Below the pieces are notes generated by a model. It was not told the DNA's origin. It did no database searches and saw only the letters and a list, made by a program, of their open reading frames with translations. Made by a program: the position numbers and the translations under genes. From contig CAMDOM010000021.1 of the NCBI GenBank assembly GCA_945903645.1, forward strand, positions 1-46,682: a stretch of DNA of 46,682 nt, read 5' to 3'. This DNA comes from Chryseobacterium gleum (lineage in GTDB: Bacteria > Bacteroidota > Bacteroidia > UBA10329). Below are positions 25,481 through 34,402 of the stretch, in pieces (position 1 is the first letter of the stretch; each line of letters begins with the position of its first letter).

Positions 25481-27313
25481 ATGGCAAGTAAGAAATCGAA
25501 GAGAGTTTCGGATGTAGATACTTTTGAATCAGAGAGTTATCAGGCTCCTGACACCCGCTATTTCAAATCGAAAGAGTTATTTGATACTGCTATTGGACAA
25601 GATTTTATTCTGCATGCCAATCAAAACACTGCCCGTGGCGAGAAATTTTTGGTCGGTTTATCGCACGGACAATCACCTTCGGGTGCCTACACCTACATTC
25701 TAAATCATTATCACGAGATAAAGCGGCCCGAACTGCTGCGCTATACGTTCGTCAATTCGCCTTTGCAGCGCCAGCGCCACCTAAAAGGCGTGATGGATGC
25801 CAAGAGTTTTTTGATGCGTCTTGTGCGCGAACGCTATATTACCAAGGAACATATTTTGGGGCGTACTCTAAATCGATTAAGTCTAGAACAATACTGCCTG
25901 GATTTCAACGCAGCGCTTGGAAATTACCTCATTGAGGAGAAAAAAACGGGTATGGATTATGTGTTTCTTGCTTCCGACCCAAGTGGCCGCGTAGCTGGAA
26001 TAGCACGTCATTCAGAGGCTTTTGGTTCCAAGGAGTATGCTGTAATTGTAGAAGGTCGATCAGAACAAGAGCTTACAGGCACACCACATTTCCTTATGCA
26101 AAGCAAGCGGATTGCCTTTTTGGCCACCAAGGCCGATAAAAGACGACCTTTGGCTTGGCTTTATTATCGCTGGGGACAACCTGATGAAAGCCCCAGTTTT
26201 TTGCGGTATATGGATAATGTGAAGAAACGTATGACCGTTTTTATTGATGATTTGGCGCTCACTTGGCCTCAAGTTATTGTAACTCGGCCCACTGCGCATG
26301 GTGATAGCCTCATTCGTATTGACTTGCCAAAACCCTATAACGAGCAGTCCAAGAAAAAACTGCCTGTGGTTCTATTAATACATGGCTTTCTGGGGCTCAA
26401 TTCATACGATGCGTTGCTCACATCCATTCCATCGCACAAATACTTGGCAGCAGCCATGCATTATGGATCTGTTCCTCACGGCCTATCACCAAGGGATTAT
26501 TCCAAACATATTATGCTCAATATCGATGCGGTTGTCAAACACTTTGGAGAAAAGGGGCATGACGTGTACATCTTCGACCATTCCATGGGAAACATCTATT
26601 TCCTTATGATGGATAGGGAGTTTGATAGGTTGCTGGGCATCAATACTTATTTGAAAGGTCGAATTGGCGCTAATCCATTTTTTGGAGAAGAAGCCAAACA
26701 TGCCATGTTGGGCTTCATGGACAATGTAATTCTGCCATCAGGTCAAGGCATCATTGCCAAAACCCTATTTATTGCTGCACGGAATATTGTACCTATGGAC
26801 AGTAAAGTGGGTGTGCGCAATAGAGGAATTGGTCTTTCGGAATGGCTTATTAGCAAAGAAACTTCCTTTCGCGATAGGGTGTGGAAAGCTGCCAAAGAAC
26901 GTATTCTGTATTTGATGACTACCATGGGTTCGCTGCCGCACCTCAATCGCATTCCCATCGAGCAAGCGCTTAGCAGATTACCCGCTAAGTTGTTTGCCAT
27001 ACAAACACATTCGGCATTACAAGAATCAAAGGTGTTTGATAAGCAAGTGGGGTTAACACACATGACCCAACACCAAATTCCGATATTGATATTGAAAAGC
27101 GAGAAAGACGGTGTCGCCAAGTTTGTGCCGCGCCTCTATCAAGGAGAAGGTATTCATGTAATGGATGTAACCGATTTTGACGAAAAAGACCTCTTCCGCG
27201 AGCATCTCTTTCATATGATGCAACCACTGCAAACCGCTAATATCATCGACAAGTTTATCTCTGAGGCAGAGTTGAAACGGGTTATGCCCGCTGAATTACA
27301 AGAGCTGCATTAA
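25481..27313 (+). CDS. Fusion of NagB/6PGL-like domain and alpha/beta hydrolase
   Basis: 610 aa from the ATG at 25481; the frame opens earlier with a TTG at 25451. Residues about 45-285 look like a sugar-phosphate isomerase/6-phosphogluconolactonase domain (VGLSHGQSPSGAYTYIL matches the 'GGSTP' phosphate loop; MDYVFLASDPSGRVAGI matches the 'G.G.DGH.A' loop). The loop's catalytic His is replaced by Arg. Residues about 290-600 form an alpha/beta hydrolase with HGF oxyanion loop at 301-303, nucleophile Ser368 in D-H-S-M-G, and likely Asp543 and His575. No signal peptide is visible. The first half may be a ligand sensor rather than an enzyme. The neighbours (ABC-F upstream, SDR downstream) give no clear pathway. 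Confidence 0.65.
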   Translation: MASKKSKRVSDVDTFESESYQAPDTRYFKSKELFDTAIGQDFILHANQNTARGEKFLVGLSHGQSPSGAYTYILNHYHEIKRPELLRYTFVNSPLQRQRHLKGVMDAKSFLMRLVRERYITKEHILGRTLNRLSLEQYCLDFNAALGNYLIEEKKTGMDYVFLASDPSGRVAGIARHSEAFGSKEYAVIVEGRSEQELTGTPHFLMQSKRIAFLATKADKRRPLAWLYYRWGQPDESPSFLRYMDNVKKRMTVFIDDLALTWPQVIVTRPTAHGDSLIRIDLPKPYNEQSKKKLPVVLLIHGFLGLNSYDALLTSIPSHKYLAAAMHYGSVPHGLSPRDYSKHIMLNIDAVVKHFGEKGHDVYIFDHSMGNIYFLMMDREFDRLLGINTYLKGRIGANPFFGEEAKHAMLGFMDNVILPSGQGIIAKTLFIAARNIVPMDSKVGVRNRGIGLSEWLISKETSFRDRVWKAAKERILYLMTTMGSLPHLNRIPIEQALSRLPAKLFAIQTHSALQESKVFDKQVGLTHMTQHQIPILILKSEKDGVAKFVPRLYQGEGIHVMDVTDFDEKDLFREHLFHMMQPLQTANIIDKFISEAELKRVMPAELQELH

Positions 27314-27371
27314 GTTGCAAGTCCAAATCTCGTTGCAACAAGAAGGAAACATCTGCCTTAGAGGATAATTA

Positions 27372-27379
27372 TAGCTTTG
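27372..27379 (+). promoter_or_regulatory. Candidate -7 box for the SDR gene
   Basis: TAGCTTTG is an exact TAnnTTTG match 52 bases before the SDR start codon. No -33 element is obvious. Confidence 0.35.
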
Positions 27380-27431
27380 TGCAGCTAATTGTATTAGCTA
27401 TCCTTTAGCATTAGTTTACCCACCCCCGTTT

Positions 27432-28349
27432 ATGGCCAAATTCGATTTAGCATCTATTTTATTCAAAAAGCAGCGAATAGCAATCGTTACGGGTGCCAAC
27501 ATTGGGCTAGGTTACGAAACTGCCTTGGTGTTGTCCGAGAAGAACTTTAAGGTTATACTCGCTTGTCACAATTTGGAAAAGGCGGAAGCTGCCAAAGCAA
27601 GCATCCTGCAACAAGTGGCCCATGCCGAAGTGGATGTCATGCAACTAGATCTTTCACGATTGCAAAGTGTGCGCGATTTTACCGCAAATTTCACTGCACA
27701 ATACGACCAACTTCACTTGCTGATAAACAATGCTGGCATTATGATGCCGCCCTATAGTCTTACCGAAGATGGTTTTGAAAACCAATTGGGCACCAACTAT
27801 CTCGGTCATTTTTTACTCACCAATTTGTTGTTTGAAACCTTGGAAAAGACACAGGGTGCACGTGTGGTTTCGGTGTCGAGTCTAGCCCATGATTGGGGCG
27901 AAATCTACTTTGAAGACATGCAATTTGAGCAATCCTATGACGCCCGAAAGGCTTATGGACAAAGTAAATTAGCCTGTTTGATGTTTGCCTATGAGTTTCA
28001 TAAACGATTGCGAAGCAAGCGTTCTGCAACCATTTCTGTGGCGGCTCATCCTGGAGTATCTTACACTAATTTGGGGCAGCATTTGCCCAAATATTTGCAA
28101 TCAATAGGTAAGTTAATTCGCCCTTTAATTTCGCAGAGCGCCAAAGATGGGGCGCTCCCCATATTACGTGCTGCTTTAGACCCCAAGGTTATACCGGGCA
28201 AGTATTATGGTCCAGGAGGGTTCTTTCAATTGCGTGGCGAGCCAAGGCGAATTGCATCTAATCGACTAAGTAAAAACGTAGCCATTGCTTCGCAGCTATG
28301 GTTAGTATCTGAGCAATTGACCCAAATGCCATTTGAGGTGAAGCGATAG
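27432..28349 (+). CDS. Short-chain dehydrogenase/reductase, retinol-dehydrogenase-like
   Basis: A 305-aa Rossmann-fold oxidoreductase. It has nucleotide motif TGANIGLGYETA (about 20-31), NNAG (LINNAGIM), active-site Ser in VVSVSSLAH, and Y175-x-x-x-K179 (YGQSKLAC). It belongs to the large SDR group that includes retinol dehydrogenases and WW-domain oxidoreductases; the true substrate is unknown. The extended C-terminal part (AHPGVSYTNLGQHLPKYL, GKYYGPGG) fits that group. It converges with the TerC gene, 34 bases away, without a clear terminator between. Confidence 0.9.
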   Translation: MAKFDLASILFKKQRIAIVTGANIGLGYETALVLSEKNFKVILACHNLEKAEAAKASILQQVAHAEVDVMQLDLSRLQSVRDFTANFTAQYDQLHLLINNAGIMMPPYSLTEDGFENQLGTNYLGHFLLTNLLFETLEKTQGARVVSVSSLAHDWGEIYFEDMQFEQSYDARKAYGQSKLACLMFAYEFHKRLRSKRSATISVAAHPGVSYTNLGQHLPKYLQSIGKLIRPLISQSAKDGALPILRAALDPKVIPGKYYGPGGFFQLRGEPRRIASNRLSKNVAIASQLWLVSEQLTQMPFEVKR

Positions 28350-28383
28350 ACGCAGATATCCTTTCGTTCGATTCCCTTTACAA

Positions 28384-29151
28384 TTAAGTACCGCTCTTTT
28401 TTGGGAAATTAAATAGGGTGCTAGTGGCAATGGGTACAAGTAAAATGGCTACGGTCAGCAGTGAAATGCCCATGTCAGCCGTGTGGCTCAATAGAAATTT
28501 GGTAAGGGCTGTGTCGGGATAGAAATGTTCGTACACAGAGAATGTCAGCTTTAATCCCAAAATGGCTATAACCATAAACGCAGCTGTTTCAAGAAATCGG
28601 TATTTCGCCATAAGTTTCACAAACCATTGGGCAATAAAGCGCATGGCTAGAATACCGATGAATACGCCTGTACACACCAAAATTATATTGTCCGTAAAGG
28701 CCACTGCAGCAAAAACATTGTCGATAGAAAAAGCCAAATCCATGAGCTCTACCAGGCCCACTGTGGCCCAAAAGGTACCCACGGAACCAACGGTGACACG
28801 ATAGAACCAGTTGCTCTTTTTGTCGAGTATATCGTCCTCTTTTGTGGGGGTCTGCTTGCCTTTCCAAAAGCTATAAACCAAATAGAGTAAATAGAGCCCG
28901 CCCAGTGGTTTTAGCCACCAAATTTTAATGAGAAAAGCGGCAAACAACATGGCCAAACCTCGAAAAACATATGCGCCCCAAATGCCATATTTCAAGGCCT
29001 TGTCGCGTTGCTTTTCGGGTAAATCCATTACCATGGTGGCTAGCACTGCTGCATTGTCTACCGATAGTAAGCTTTCAATAATTATTAAATTGCCAATTAT
29101 AGCCAAGGATGCCCCTGGATTCTGGATAATTTCATTAAAAAAATCGTTCAT
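28384..29151 (-). CDS. TerC family integral membrane protein
   Basis: 255 aa with about seven membrane helices and the two characteristic acidic motifs, LLSVDNAAVLATMV in the first helix and LAFSIDNVFAAVA in the middle, which probably bind or move metal ions. Members include tellurite-resistance TerC and manganese exporters (Alx/MeeF type). No other ter genes flank it, so a metal-homeostasis role is more likely than tellurite resistance. ispH ends 108 bases upstream on the same strand; a shared transcript is possible. Confidence 0.9.
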   Translation of the reverse strand: MNDFFNEIIQNPGASLAIIGNLIIIESLLSVDNAAVLATMVMDLPEKQRDKALKYGIWGAYVFRGLAMLFAAFLIKIWWLKPLGGLYLLYLVYSFWKGKQTPTKEDDILDKKSNWFYRVTVGSVGTFWATVGLVELMDLAFSIDNVFAAVAFTDNIILVCTGVFIGILAMRFIAQWFVKLMAKYRFLETAAFMVIAILGLKLTFSVYEHFYPDTALTKFLLSHTADMGISLLTVAILLVPIATSTLFNFPKKSGT

Positions 29152-29259
29152 TTTGGGTTAAACTGAAGTGTAATTATTTCTTGAACTAACGGTTGTAGCG
29201 GGAGAGTACTAATCGAATTTAGTTGCAATTGAGCATTTATTTGTTGATTCGTTTTGTCC

Positions 29260-30489
29260 TCACATTTCCCCCAATGCTTCAGCCACCACTTCATCAATTG
29301 TACGAGTAGAGGGAAACAGGGATAAAACGCTTTGCATCACTCTATCTACCACGGCATCTGGACAAGAGGCTCCTGAAGTAAGGGCAATACGAACTAAATC
29401 CTTGGAAGGGATGAAGGAAGCACTTCGCTGCATAAAATGCTTTTGGTAGTTAAAATGGTGGATGCCGCCATTTGCTTCAATTTCTTTTTCGGAACTGATG
29501 AAATAGGTGGGAAACTTGGTTTCGCAAAGCTCCACCAAATGGGAAGTGTTTGAACTGTTGTAGCCTCCAACCACAATGGCTAAATCAGCATCCGTTTCAA
29601 GCAAACCGAGGGTGGAAGTTTGGTTTTCGTTGGTTGCATAGCACAGGGTGTCGCGCGTGTCGGCAAAGTGGTTGCGATAGGCATCCTCACCAAACTGCAA
29701 CACCATCGCACGCTTTAGGTGGTCGGCAATAGCTTGAGTTTCCGTGGCAAGCATGGTTGTTTGATTGACCACTCCAATGCGCGATAAATGAATTTTTGGA
29801 TTGAAACCATCCGAGGCGCGGCTGCGAAATAGTGTTTCGAAGGTGTTTAATGGGACTTGGCCTTGAATTATTTGTCCTAGAATTTGGGCTTCTTGCAAGT
29901 CTTTAATAACGAGCGAAGGCGCATTTTGGTAGCTGTGTGAAAATGTAGCGCGGGTTTCTTCGTGTTGTTGCTTTCCATGTATGATTACCGAAAAGTTGTC
30001 TTCGCCCAACTTGGCCGAACGTTTCCAAACCTTTTCTACAAACGGACATGTAGTGTTGTATGCAGTAGGTTCAATTCCCAAGCTGCGTAGTTTGGCAGCT
30101 GTTTCTACTGTGGTGCCAAATGCAGGAATAATAACCACATCATTGGGCGTAAGTTCATCCCAAGGAATTAGCTGCTTTCCTTCGGTGTCCATAATAAATT
30201 TGATGCCATGGCCTTGGAGGTCGTCATTCACATCAGGGTTGTGAATCATTTGACTTAACAAGAAGATGCGCTTATCTGGGTTTTCATGAATGGCGCGATA
30301 GCTTATTTCTATGGCATTTTCCACCCCATAGCAAAACCCAAAATGACGAGCTACAATAAACTGCACTGGACCGAAATCTAAAATAGTAGGAGCAAAATTT
30401 TGTTTGCGCGGGTCGGCAAGTTTTCGAGCATCTTTGATAGGGCCAATAATATCGGAGCGATAGAATGCAGGAACCTCAAATTTTTTCAT
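29260..30489 (-). CDS. ispH: 4-hydroxy-3-methylbut-2-enyl diphosphate reductase, long form
   Basis: A 409-aa [4Fe-4S] enzyme of the last MEP-pathway step, making IPP and DMAPP. The three cluster cysteines are present: C53 in FGFCYGVENA, one in NTTCPFVEKVW and one in SGASCPDAVVDRV. Also present are the HGK and HEET elements (IIHGKQQHEETRATFSHS) and GGYNSSNTSHL. It is about 90 residues longer than E. coli IspH, with an N-terminal extension (about 1-40) and an internal insert, like cyanobacterial and plant forms. The start at 30489 is preferred over a TTG nine bases upstream because a -7 box ends seven bases before the ATG. Isoprenoids from this route would feed quinones and the retinal needed by the rhodopsin. 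Confidence 0.93.
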   Translation of the reverse strand: MKKFEVPAFYRSDIIGPIKDARKLADPRKQNFAPTILDFGPVQFIVARHFGFCYGVENAIEISYRAIHENPDKRIFLLSQMIHNPDVNDDLQGHGIKFIMDTEGKQLIPWDELTPNDVVIIPAFGTTVETAAKLRSLGIEPTAYNTTCPFVEKVWKRSAKLGEDNFSVIIHGKQQHEETRATFSHSYQNAPSLVIKDLQEAQILGQIIQGQVPLNTFETLFRSRASDGFNPKIHLSRIGVVNQTTMLATETQAIADHLKRAMVLQFGEDAYRNHFADTRDTLCYATNENQTSTLGLLETDADLAIVVGGYNSSNTSHLVELCETKFPTYFISSEKEIEANGGIHHFNYQKHFMQRSASFIPSKDLVRIALTSGASCPDAVVDRVMQSVLSLFPSTRTIDEVVAEALGEM

Positions 30490-30495
30490 CGAGTG

Positions 30496-30503
30496 CAAAA
30501 GTA
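30496..30503 (-). promoter_or_regulatory. -7 box of ispH with near-leaderless spacing
   Basis: On the minus strand TACTTTTG exactly matches TAnnTTTG, and only six bases (CACTCG) separate it from the ispH ATG. The transcript would start at or within a few bases of the start codon. Confidence 0.55.
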
Positions 30504-30570
30504 ACAGTTGGGTCGAATCGCTTTGAGAATCAGAGCAACTAATCCATTTTTAGGAGTGGTATGTAGCGAT

Positions 30571-30599
30571 ATACCCTCGAAAGGGTATTGCCTCAGGCA
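30571..30599. promoter_or_regulatory. Two adjacent palindromes upstream of the iron operon
   Basis: ATACCCT-CGAA-AGGGTAT (30571-30588) is followed at once by TGCCT-C-AGGCA (30589-30599). They lie 59-87 bases before the DUF4856 start, in the promoter region shared with the divergent ispH. Confidence 0.45.
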
Positions 30600-30627
30600 A
30601 ATGTCCCCAATAAATTTGTCCCCTTAT

Positions 30628-30642
30628 TTAGAATCAATCTAA
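30628..30642 (+). promoter_or_regulatory. Putative iron-regulator operator
   Basis: TTAGA-ATCAA-TCTAA is an inverted repeat 16-30 bases upstream of the first gene of the iron-uptake operon. It resembles TTTAGAnTnnnTCTAAA-like sites seen near Bacteroidetes iron genes (DtxR/IdeR- or Fur-type regulators). The regulator assignment is an inference. Confidence 0.45.
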
Positions 30643-30657
30643 TTAACTAAATCAAGT

Positions 30658-31806
30658 ATGAGCAAGTTCAAACTACAACCAATTGTGCTGCTTGCAATGG
30701 CTTCAAGCACGTTGTTTATCTTTGGTTGCGATAACGAAACCGACCCCATAGATGAATTGGAAGTACCATCAACCTATGTGTTCACTCGCAATGGAACTAC
30801 CACTGTAGACTACGCTGGGCAAACCCAACGTTTGAATCAACTGGTATTAATGGTAGACTATATGAAAACGGCCAATGTGGCTGGTTCACCTGCCCTTGAT
30901 GGAGTGCTGTTGAAGAATATGTTTTCCAACACAGGAAATCCATTTGCGGGTTTCTCCTTTACCAAAGACCTTAAATCGAAATGTTTCGTTGCCGATGTTC
31001 CTCAACTAGAGGCATGGATGGACGAATTGGCTGCTGCGAGTGCATTGCAGCAGGAGGCCTCTGAGGGAGTTGCTGGTTTGCTCGTGCAAGGCAGTGTAGA
31101 CCCAACAGTAGGCTATTTGGTTAATGCCAACGGAATTCAACTAGCAGAAGTGATAGAAAAGAGTGTGATGGGAGGTGTATTTTTCTTTCAAGCTATGGAA
31201 ACCTACCTCTCGGTAGACTATATGGAAGAGTTGAACAACGACAGTTTGGTAGAGTTGACTAACTACACCAACATGGAACATTATATGGATGAAGCCTTCG
31301 GTTACGTTGGCATTCCCGTAGATTACCCATCGCTTACAACGATAGATGAAGCCCGATTTTGGGGTGAGTACATTTCTGCGCGCAACGAAGGGTTGTATCT
31401 CGGAATTGCAAGTGAATTTGCCACAGCATTTCGTACAGCTAGGGCTGCCATTGCGGCTAAAGACTACCAATCACGGGATGATGCAATTCAAACCATTCAA
31501 GAGAAATGGGCAATTGTGATAGCTGCCTCTGCGGTTGACTATCTAAGCGCATCGTTGAGTACCGAAGGACTTCCTGTTTATAGAAAAAATCATAAGTTGA
31601 GCGAGGCTATAGGCTTTTGTATTGCGTTGAAGTATCATTTTAATGGTGGAAATTCTAAGTTCTCTCCCAGCTATAATTATCAATCTATACAACAAGCGTT
31701 GGATTTAATTGGCCCAACTTCGAACCTTTATGCCGTGGACGATGTTGCTATAAATTCGGCAATTCTTAAGTTAAAGGAGGCGTTTCCGGTAGATGTTATC
31801 AAGTAA
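30658..31806 (+). CDS. DUF4856 lipoprotein, imelysin-related
   Basis: 382 aa with a lipoprotein signal (FIFGCDN, Cys24). The mature part is helical with conserved DUF4856 blocks: YVFTRNGTTTVDYAGQTQRL at the start, KNMFSNTGNPF, NMEHYMDEAFGYVG, and ARFWGEYISARNEGLY. DUF4856 is related in fold to imelysin (M75), whose members sit in iron-regulated loci and probably bind iron or a siderophore rather than cut peptides. It leads an operon with an imelysin-like lipoprotein, an HTTM protein and a TonB receptor, and lies behind a putative iron operator. It may be anchored in the outer membrane facing either side. Confidence 0.82.
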   Translation: MSKFKLQPIVLLAMASSTLFIFGCDNETDPIDELEVPSTYVFTRNGTTTVDYAGQTQRLNQLVLMVDYMKTANVAGSPALDGVLLKNMFSNTGNPFAGFSFTKDLKSKCFVADVPQLEAWMDELAAASALQQEASEGVAGLLVQGSVDPTVGYLVNANGIQLAEVIEKSVMGGVFFFQAMETYLSVDYMEELNNDSLVELTNYTNMEHYMDEAFGYVGIPVDYPSLTTIDEARFWGEYISARNEGLYLGIASEFATAFRTARAAIAAKDYQSRDDAIQTIQEKWAIVIAASAVDYLSASLSTEGLPVYRKNHKLSEAIGFCIALKYHFNGGNSKFSPSYNYQSIQQALDLIGPTSNLYAVDDVAINSAILKLKEAFPVDVIK

Positions 31807-31812
31807 TTAAGA

Positions 31813-31858
31813 AGCGAAAACGTGCTGCTAAACCCGAATGCGAAAGGGTATTTTCGCT
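31813..31858 (+). promoter_or_regulatory. Intercistronic stem-loop between DUF4856 and imelysin genes
   Basis: AGCGAAAA (31813-31820) pairs with TTTTCGCT (31851-31858), and ACCC (31832-31835) with GGGT (31846-31849) inside it. It fills most of the 89-base gap and could protect or separate the two halves of the transcript. It also repeats the 12-mer CGAAAGGGTATT found at 30578-30589. Confidence 0.4.
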
Positions 31859-31895
31859 CGACTTTCAAATGTTGAATTTATATAAATCTAAATAG

Positions 31896-33005
31896 TTGAA
31901 AAAGTACCTTATACTTGGAGTAATGCTAGCAATGGGTAGCTCGGCATGTGATACCGATGGCCCAGAAGAAGTGAACTGCGATTTCGATTTGCAGGCGATG
32001 CGCACTAATTATGCGGATGAAATAATTGTCCCCAAAGTTGAGCAGTGGTATACTTCCACACAGTTGCTTGCAGCCATGGCAGCCCAGTATGCGAGTGCAC
32101 CAAGCGAACCAAATTTGGTTGAATTGCGCATCATGTGGTACGCTTCCTATAGAAGCTATCAGGCGGTTTGTGCATTTGGCTTTGGACCTGGTATTATTGA
32201 AGGTTTAGCCTTTCGCGAATATGTCAATACTTTTCCAACCAATGCTGTTTTAATAGATGGCTATCTGGCAAGTGGAGCGGTAGACGCAACACTCAATCCG
32301 AATACTACAGTAGGTTATCCAGCGTTAGAATATCTCATTTTTGGTCCAATTGGCACTTCGCAAGCAGATGTTGTTGCTGCCTACACAAGTGGTGCGGATG
32401 CAGCCAGCAGAGCCGCCTACGTGGTTTCATCAGCGAATCGCATTAGCGCTATTGCCCAGCAGCAGGTGGATGGTTGGGAAACCTATAAGTCCACGTTTAT
32501 AAACAGCACTGGAACAGCAGAAGGAAGCACGTTGTCGCTTTTGGTAAATGAATTGAACTACGATTTGGAGATATTGAAATCGTTCAAATTCAAAATCCCG
32601 CTGGGAAAGTTTAATGGCGGTGTGGCGCTTCCAAATCAGGTTGAAGGATACTATTCTGGGGGAACTGCCGCGTTGGCGATTGACCAATTTAATTCCTTTA
32701 GGTCAATTTACTTTGGAGTGGGATTGGATAATAGTGATGGTTTGGGTCTGCACGATTACTTGCTATGCCTAAAAGCTGGGCAAGATGCTGACGGGCTATT
32801 GGCCGATGCCATTGCCGATAAGTTTCAAGACATGGAGGATGCCATGTTGCTGCTGCAAGATCCAATGGCCGAGCAATTGGTTACAGCGAAGCCAACCGTG
32901 GATGCCGCTTATCTTCAAATGCAAATGATGACTCCGCTTTTAAAGCGCGAAATGGCATCGGCATTGGGTATTCAAATTTCCTATCAAGATAATGATGGCG
33001 ATTGA
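31896..33005 (+). CDS. Imelysin-like lipoprotein
   Basis: 369 aa beginning at TTG (MKKYLILGVMLAMGSSAC), lipobox with Cys18. It is all helical, with the imelysin duplicated-bundle pattern (FDLQAMRTNYADEIIVPKVEQWYTST; MWYASYRSYQAVCAFGFGP). At the place of the family motif GxHxxE it reads G-Y-P-A-L-E-Y-L, with His replaced by Pro, so metallopeptidase activity is unlikely and a binding role is favoured. Homologues are iron-regulated lipoproteins in marine Bacteroidetes and in bacteria with EfeO-type uptake. The stop overlaps the HTTM start (TGATG). Confidence 0.85.
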   Translation: MKKYLILGVMLAMGSSACDTDGPEEVNCDFDLQAMRTNYADEIIVPKVEQWYTSTQLLAAMAAQYASAPSEPNLVELRIMWYASYRSYQAVCAFGFGPGIIEGLAFREYVNTFPTNAVLIDGYLASGAVDATLNPNTTVGYPALEYLIFGPIGTSQADVVAAYTSGADAASRAAYVVSSANRISAIAQQQVDGWETYKSTFINSTGTAEGSTLSLLVNELNYDLEILKSFKFKIPLGKFNGGVALPNQVEGYYSGGTAALAIDQFNSFRSIYFGVGLDNSDGLGLHDYLLCLKAGQDADGLLADAIADKFQDMEDAMLLLQDPMAEQLVTAKPTVDAAYLQMQMMTPLLKREMASALGIQISYQDNDGD

Positions 33006-34402
33006 TGATGCTCACCACGTGGGTTAAACGAGCATCTCAGCACATGAATCGTCAAGTGGACAGCGCTCCCTTGGCGGTTCTTCGCATTCTTTTTGGAGTG
33101 ATGATGTTGTTGGGAACGCTCAGATTTATGGCCTATGGTTGGGTGGATGAATTGTATGTTTTGCCCAAATATCATTTCACCTACTATGGTTTCGAATGGG
33201 TGAAACCGTTTGGAGAAACGGGCATGTGGCTCGTATTTGGCACTATGGTCTTGACAAGCGCGTTCATTGCTTTAGGTTTCATGTTTCGAGCCTCGGCCCT
33301 GCTTTTTTTCCTGTTGTTCACGTATGTAGAACTCATAGATGTGACCAACTATTTGAACCACTACTATTTCATTAGTCTATGCAGTTTTTTGTTGCTGCTT
33401 TCTCCAGCTGGTAAAACGTTTTCGATAGATGGAAAGCTGTTTCCAAACCACCGAATCGCCACTGTTCCTTTTTGGAGCATTGGAATGTTTCGTCTACAGT
33501 TGGGCATTTTGTATGTGTTTGCGGGCATAGCCAAAATCAATTATGACTGGATGATGTGGGCGCAACCACTTTCCATTTGGTTTGTGAGTTTCAGAGAAGT
33601 ACCGCTTGTGGGTGGGCTCTTTCAACTTAAAGAAACAGCTTACGTTTTTAGTTGGGCAGGTGCATTATATGACCTAACCGTTCCATTCTTTTTACTCTGG
33701 GCACCTACACGAATTTGGGCATACCTCACCGTTGTGGGGTTTCATTTCATTACATGGCTCATGTTTCCAATTGGTATGTTTCCTTGGGTAATGATGGTGT
33801 TTACTTGGGTGTTTTTTCCTATTGCTTTTCATCGCAAATTGATAGATAGAATAAGGAAAATGTTTAGTGGCAATAAAATTAGATTGGTAGAAAAAAGCCT
33901 TACATCAATTCATTCTTCTTCCAAAACCTCGGTATCTTCATTCCTTAATTCCTTAATTCCGTTAGTTCTCGTGGTGTTCTTCGCAGTGCAGCTTTTTCTG
34001 CCTTTGCGCCATTTCTTGTATCCAGGAAATTTGTTTTGGACCGAGCAGGGTTATCGTTTTTCATGGCGCGTAATGCTGATGGAGAAAAATGGCTTTGCGC
34101 AGTTTAAGGTGAGCGACCCTGAAACGGGCAAGCAATGGGAAATTCACAATACCCATTATCTTACTCCTCAACAGGAAAAAATGATGAGTACGCAACCCGA
34201 TTTATTGCTTCAATTTGCGCACATTTTGGATAACGAATTTCAAAGCATAGGGGTGGCAAATCCCATTGTGACTGTCGATGTGCAAGTTTCATTGAATGGC
34301 AGACGTAGTCGACCATTTATCAATCCAAATGTTGATTTGTCATCTTTAAGTGATTCATGGAGCCCCAAAACATGGATACTTCCTTATTCTAGAGAATTAT
34401 GA
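33005..34402 (+). CDS. HTTM-domain membrane protein (gamma-carboxylase-like)
   Basis: 465 aa from ATG at 33005 (two tandem ATGs and a TTG make the exact start uncertain). There are about seven or eight membrane helices in the first 300 residues with HTTM/vitamin-K-dependent-carboxylase-like blocks (APLAVLRILFGVMM, VELIDVTNYLNHYYFISL, FRLQLGILYVFAGIAKINYDW). A soluble C-terminal part (about 325-465; FSWRVMLMEKNGFAQFKV) corresponds to the YSWRVML region of that family. In the vertebrate enzyme this fold carboxylates glutamates; in bacteria the reaction is unknown. Its place between an imelysin and a TonB receptor is a recurring arrangement in Bacteroidetes as far as I recall, so it may modify or process part of an iron-uptake system. 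It overlaps the next gene by four bases. Confidence 0.87.
   Translation: MMLTTWVKRASQHMNRQVDSAPLAVLRILFGVMMLLGTLRFMAYGWVDELYVLPKYHFTYYGFEWVKPFGETGMWLVFGTMVLTSAFIALGFMFRASALLFFLLFTYVELIDVTNYLNHYYFISLCSFLLLLSPAGKTFSIDGKLFPNHRIATVPFWSIGMFRLQLGILYVFAGIAKINYDWMMWAQPLSIWFVSFREVPLVGGLFQLKETAYVFSWAGALYDLTVPFFLLWAPTRIWAYLTVVGFHFITWLMFPIGMFPWVMMVFTWVFFPIAFHRKLIDRIRKMFSGNKIRLVEKSLTSIHSSSKTSVSSFLNSLIPLVLVVFFAVQLFLPLRHFLYPGNLFWTEQGYRFSWRVMLMEKNGFAQFKVSDPETGKQWEIHNTHYLTPQQEKMMSTQPDLLLQFAHILDNEFQSIGVANPIVTVDVQVSLNGRRSRPFINPNVDLSSLSDSWSPKTWILPYSREL

Noticed and set aside
28384-29151. Tellurite-resistance locus (TerC with the TerB-like domain at 38426)
   Set aside because: The two genes are 9 kb apart and no other ter genes are present, so a shared system is not supported.
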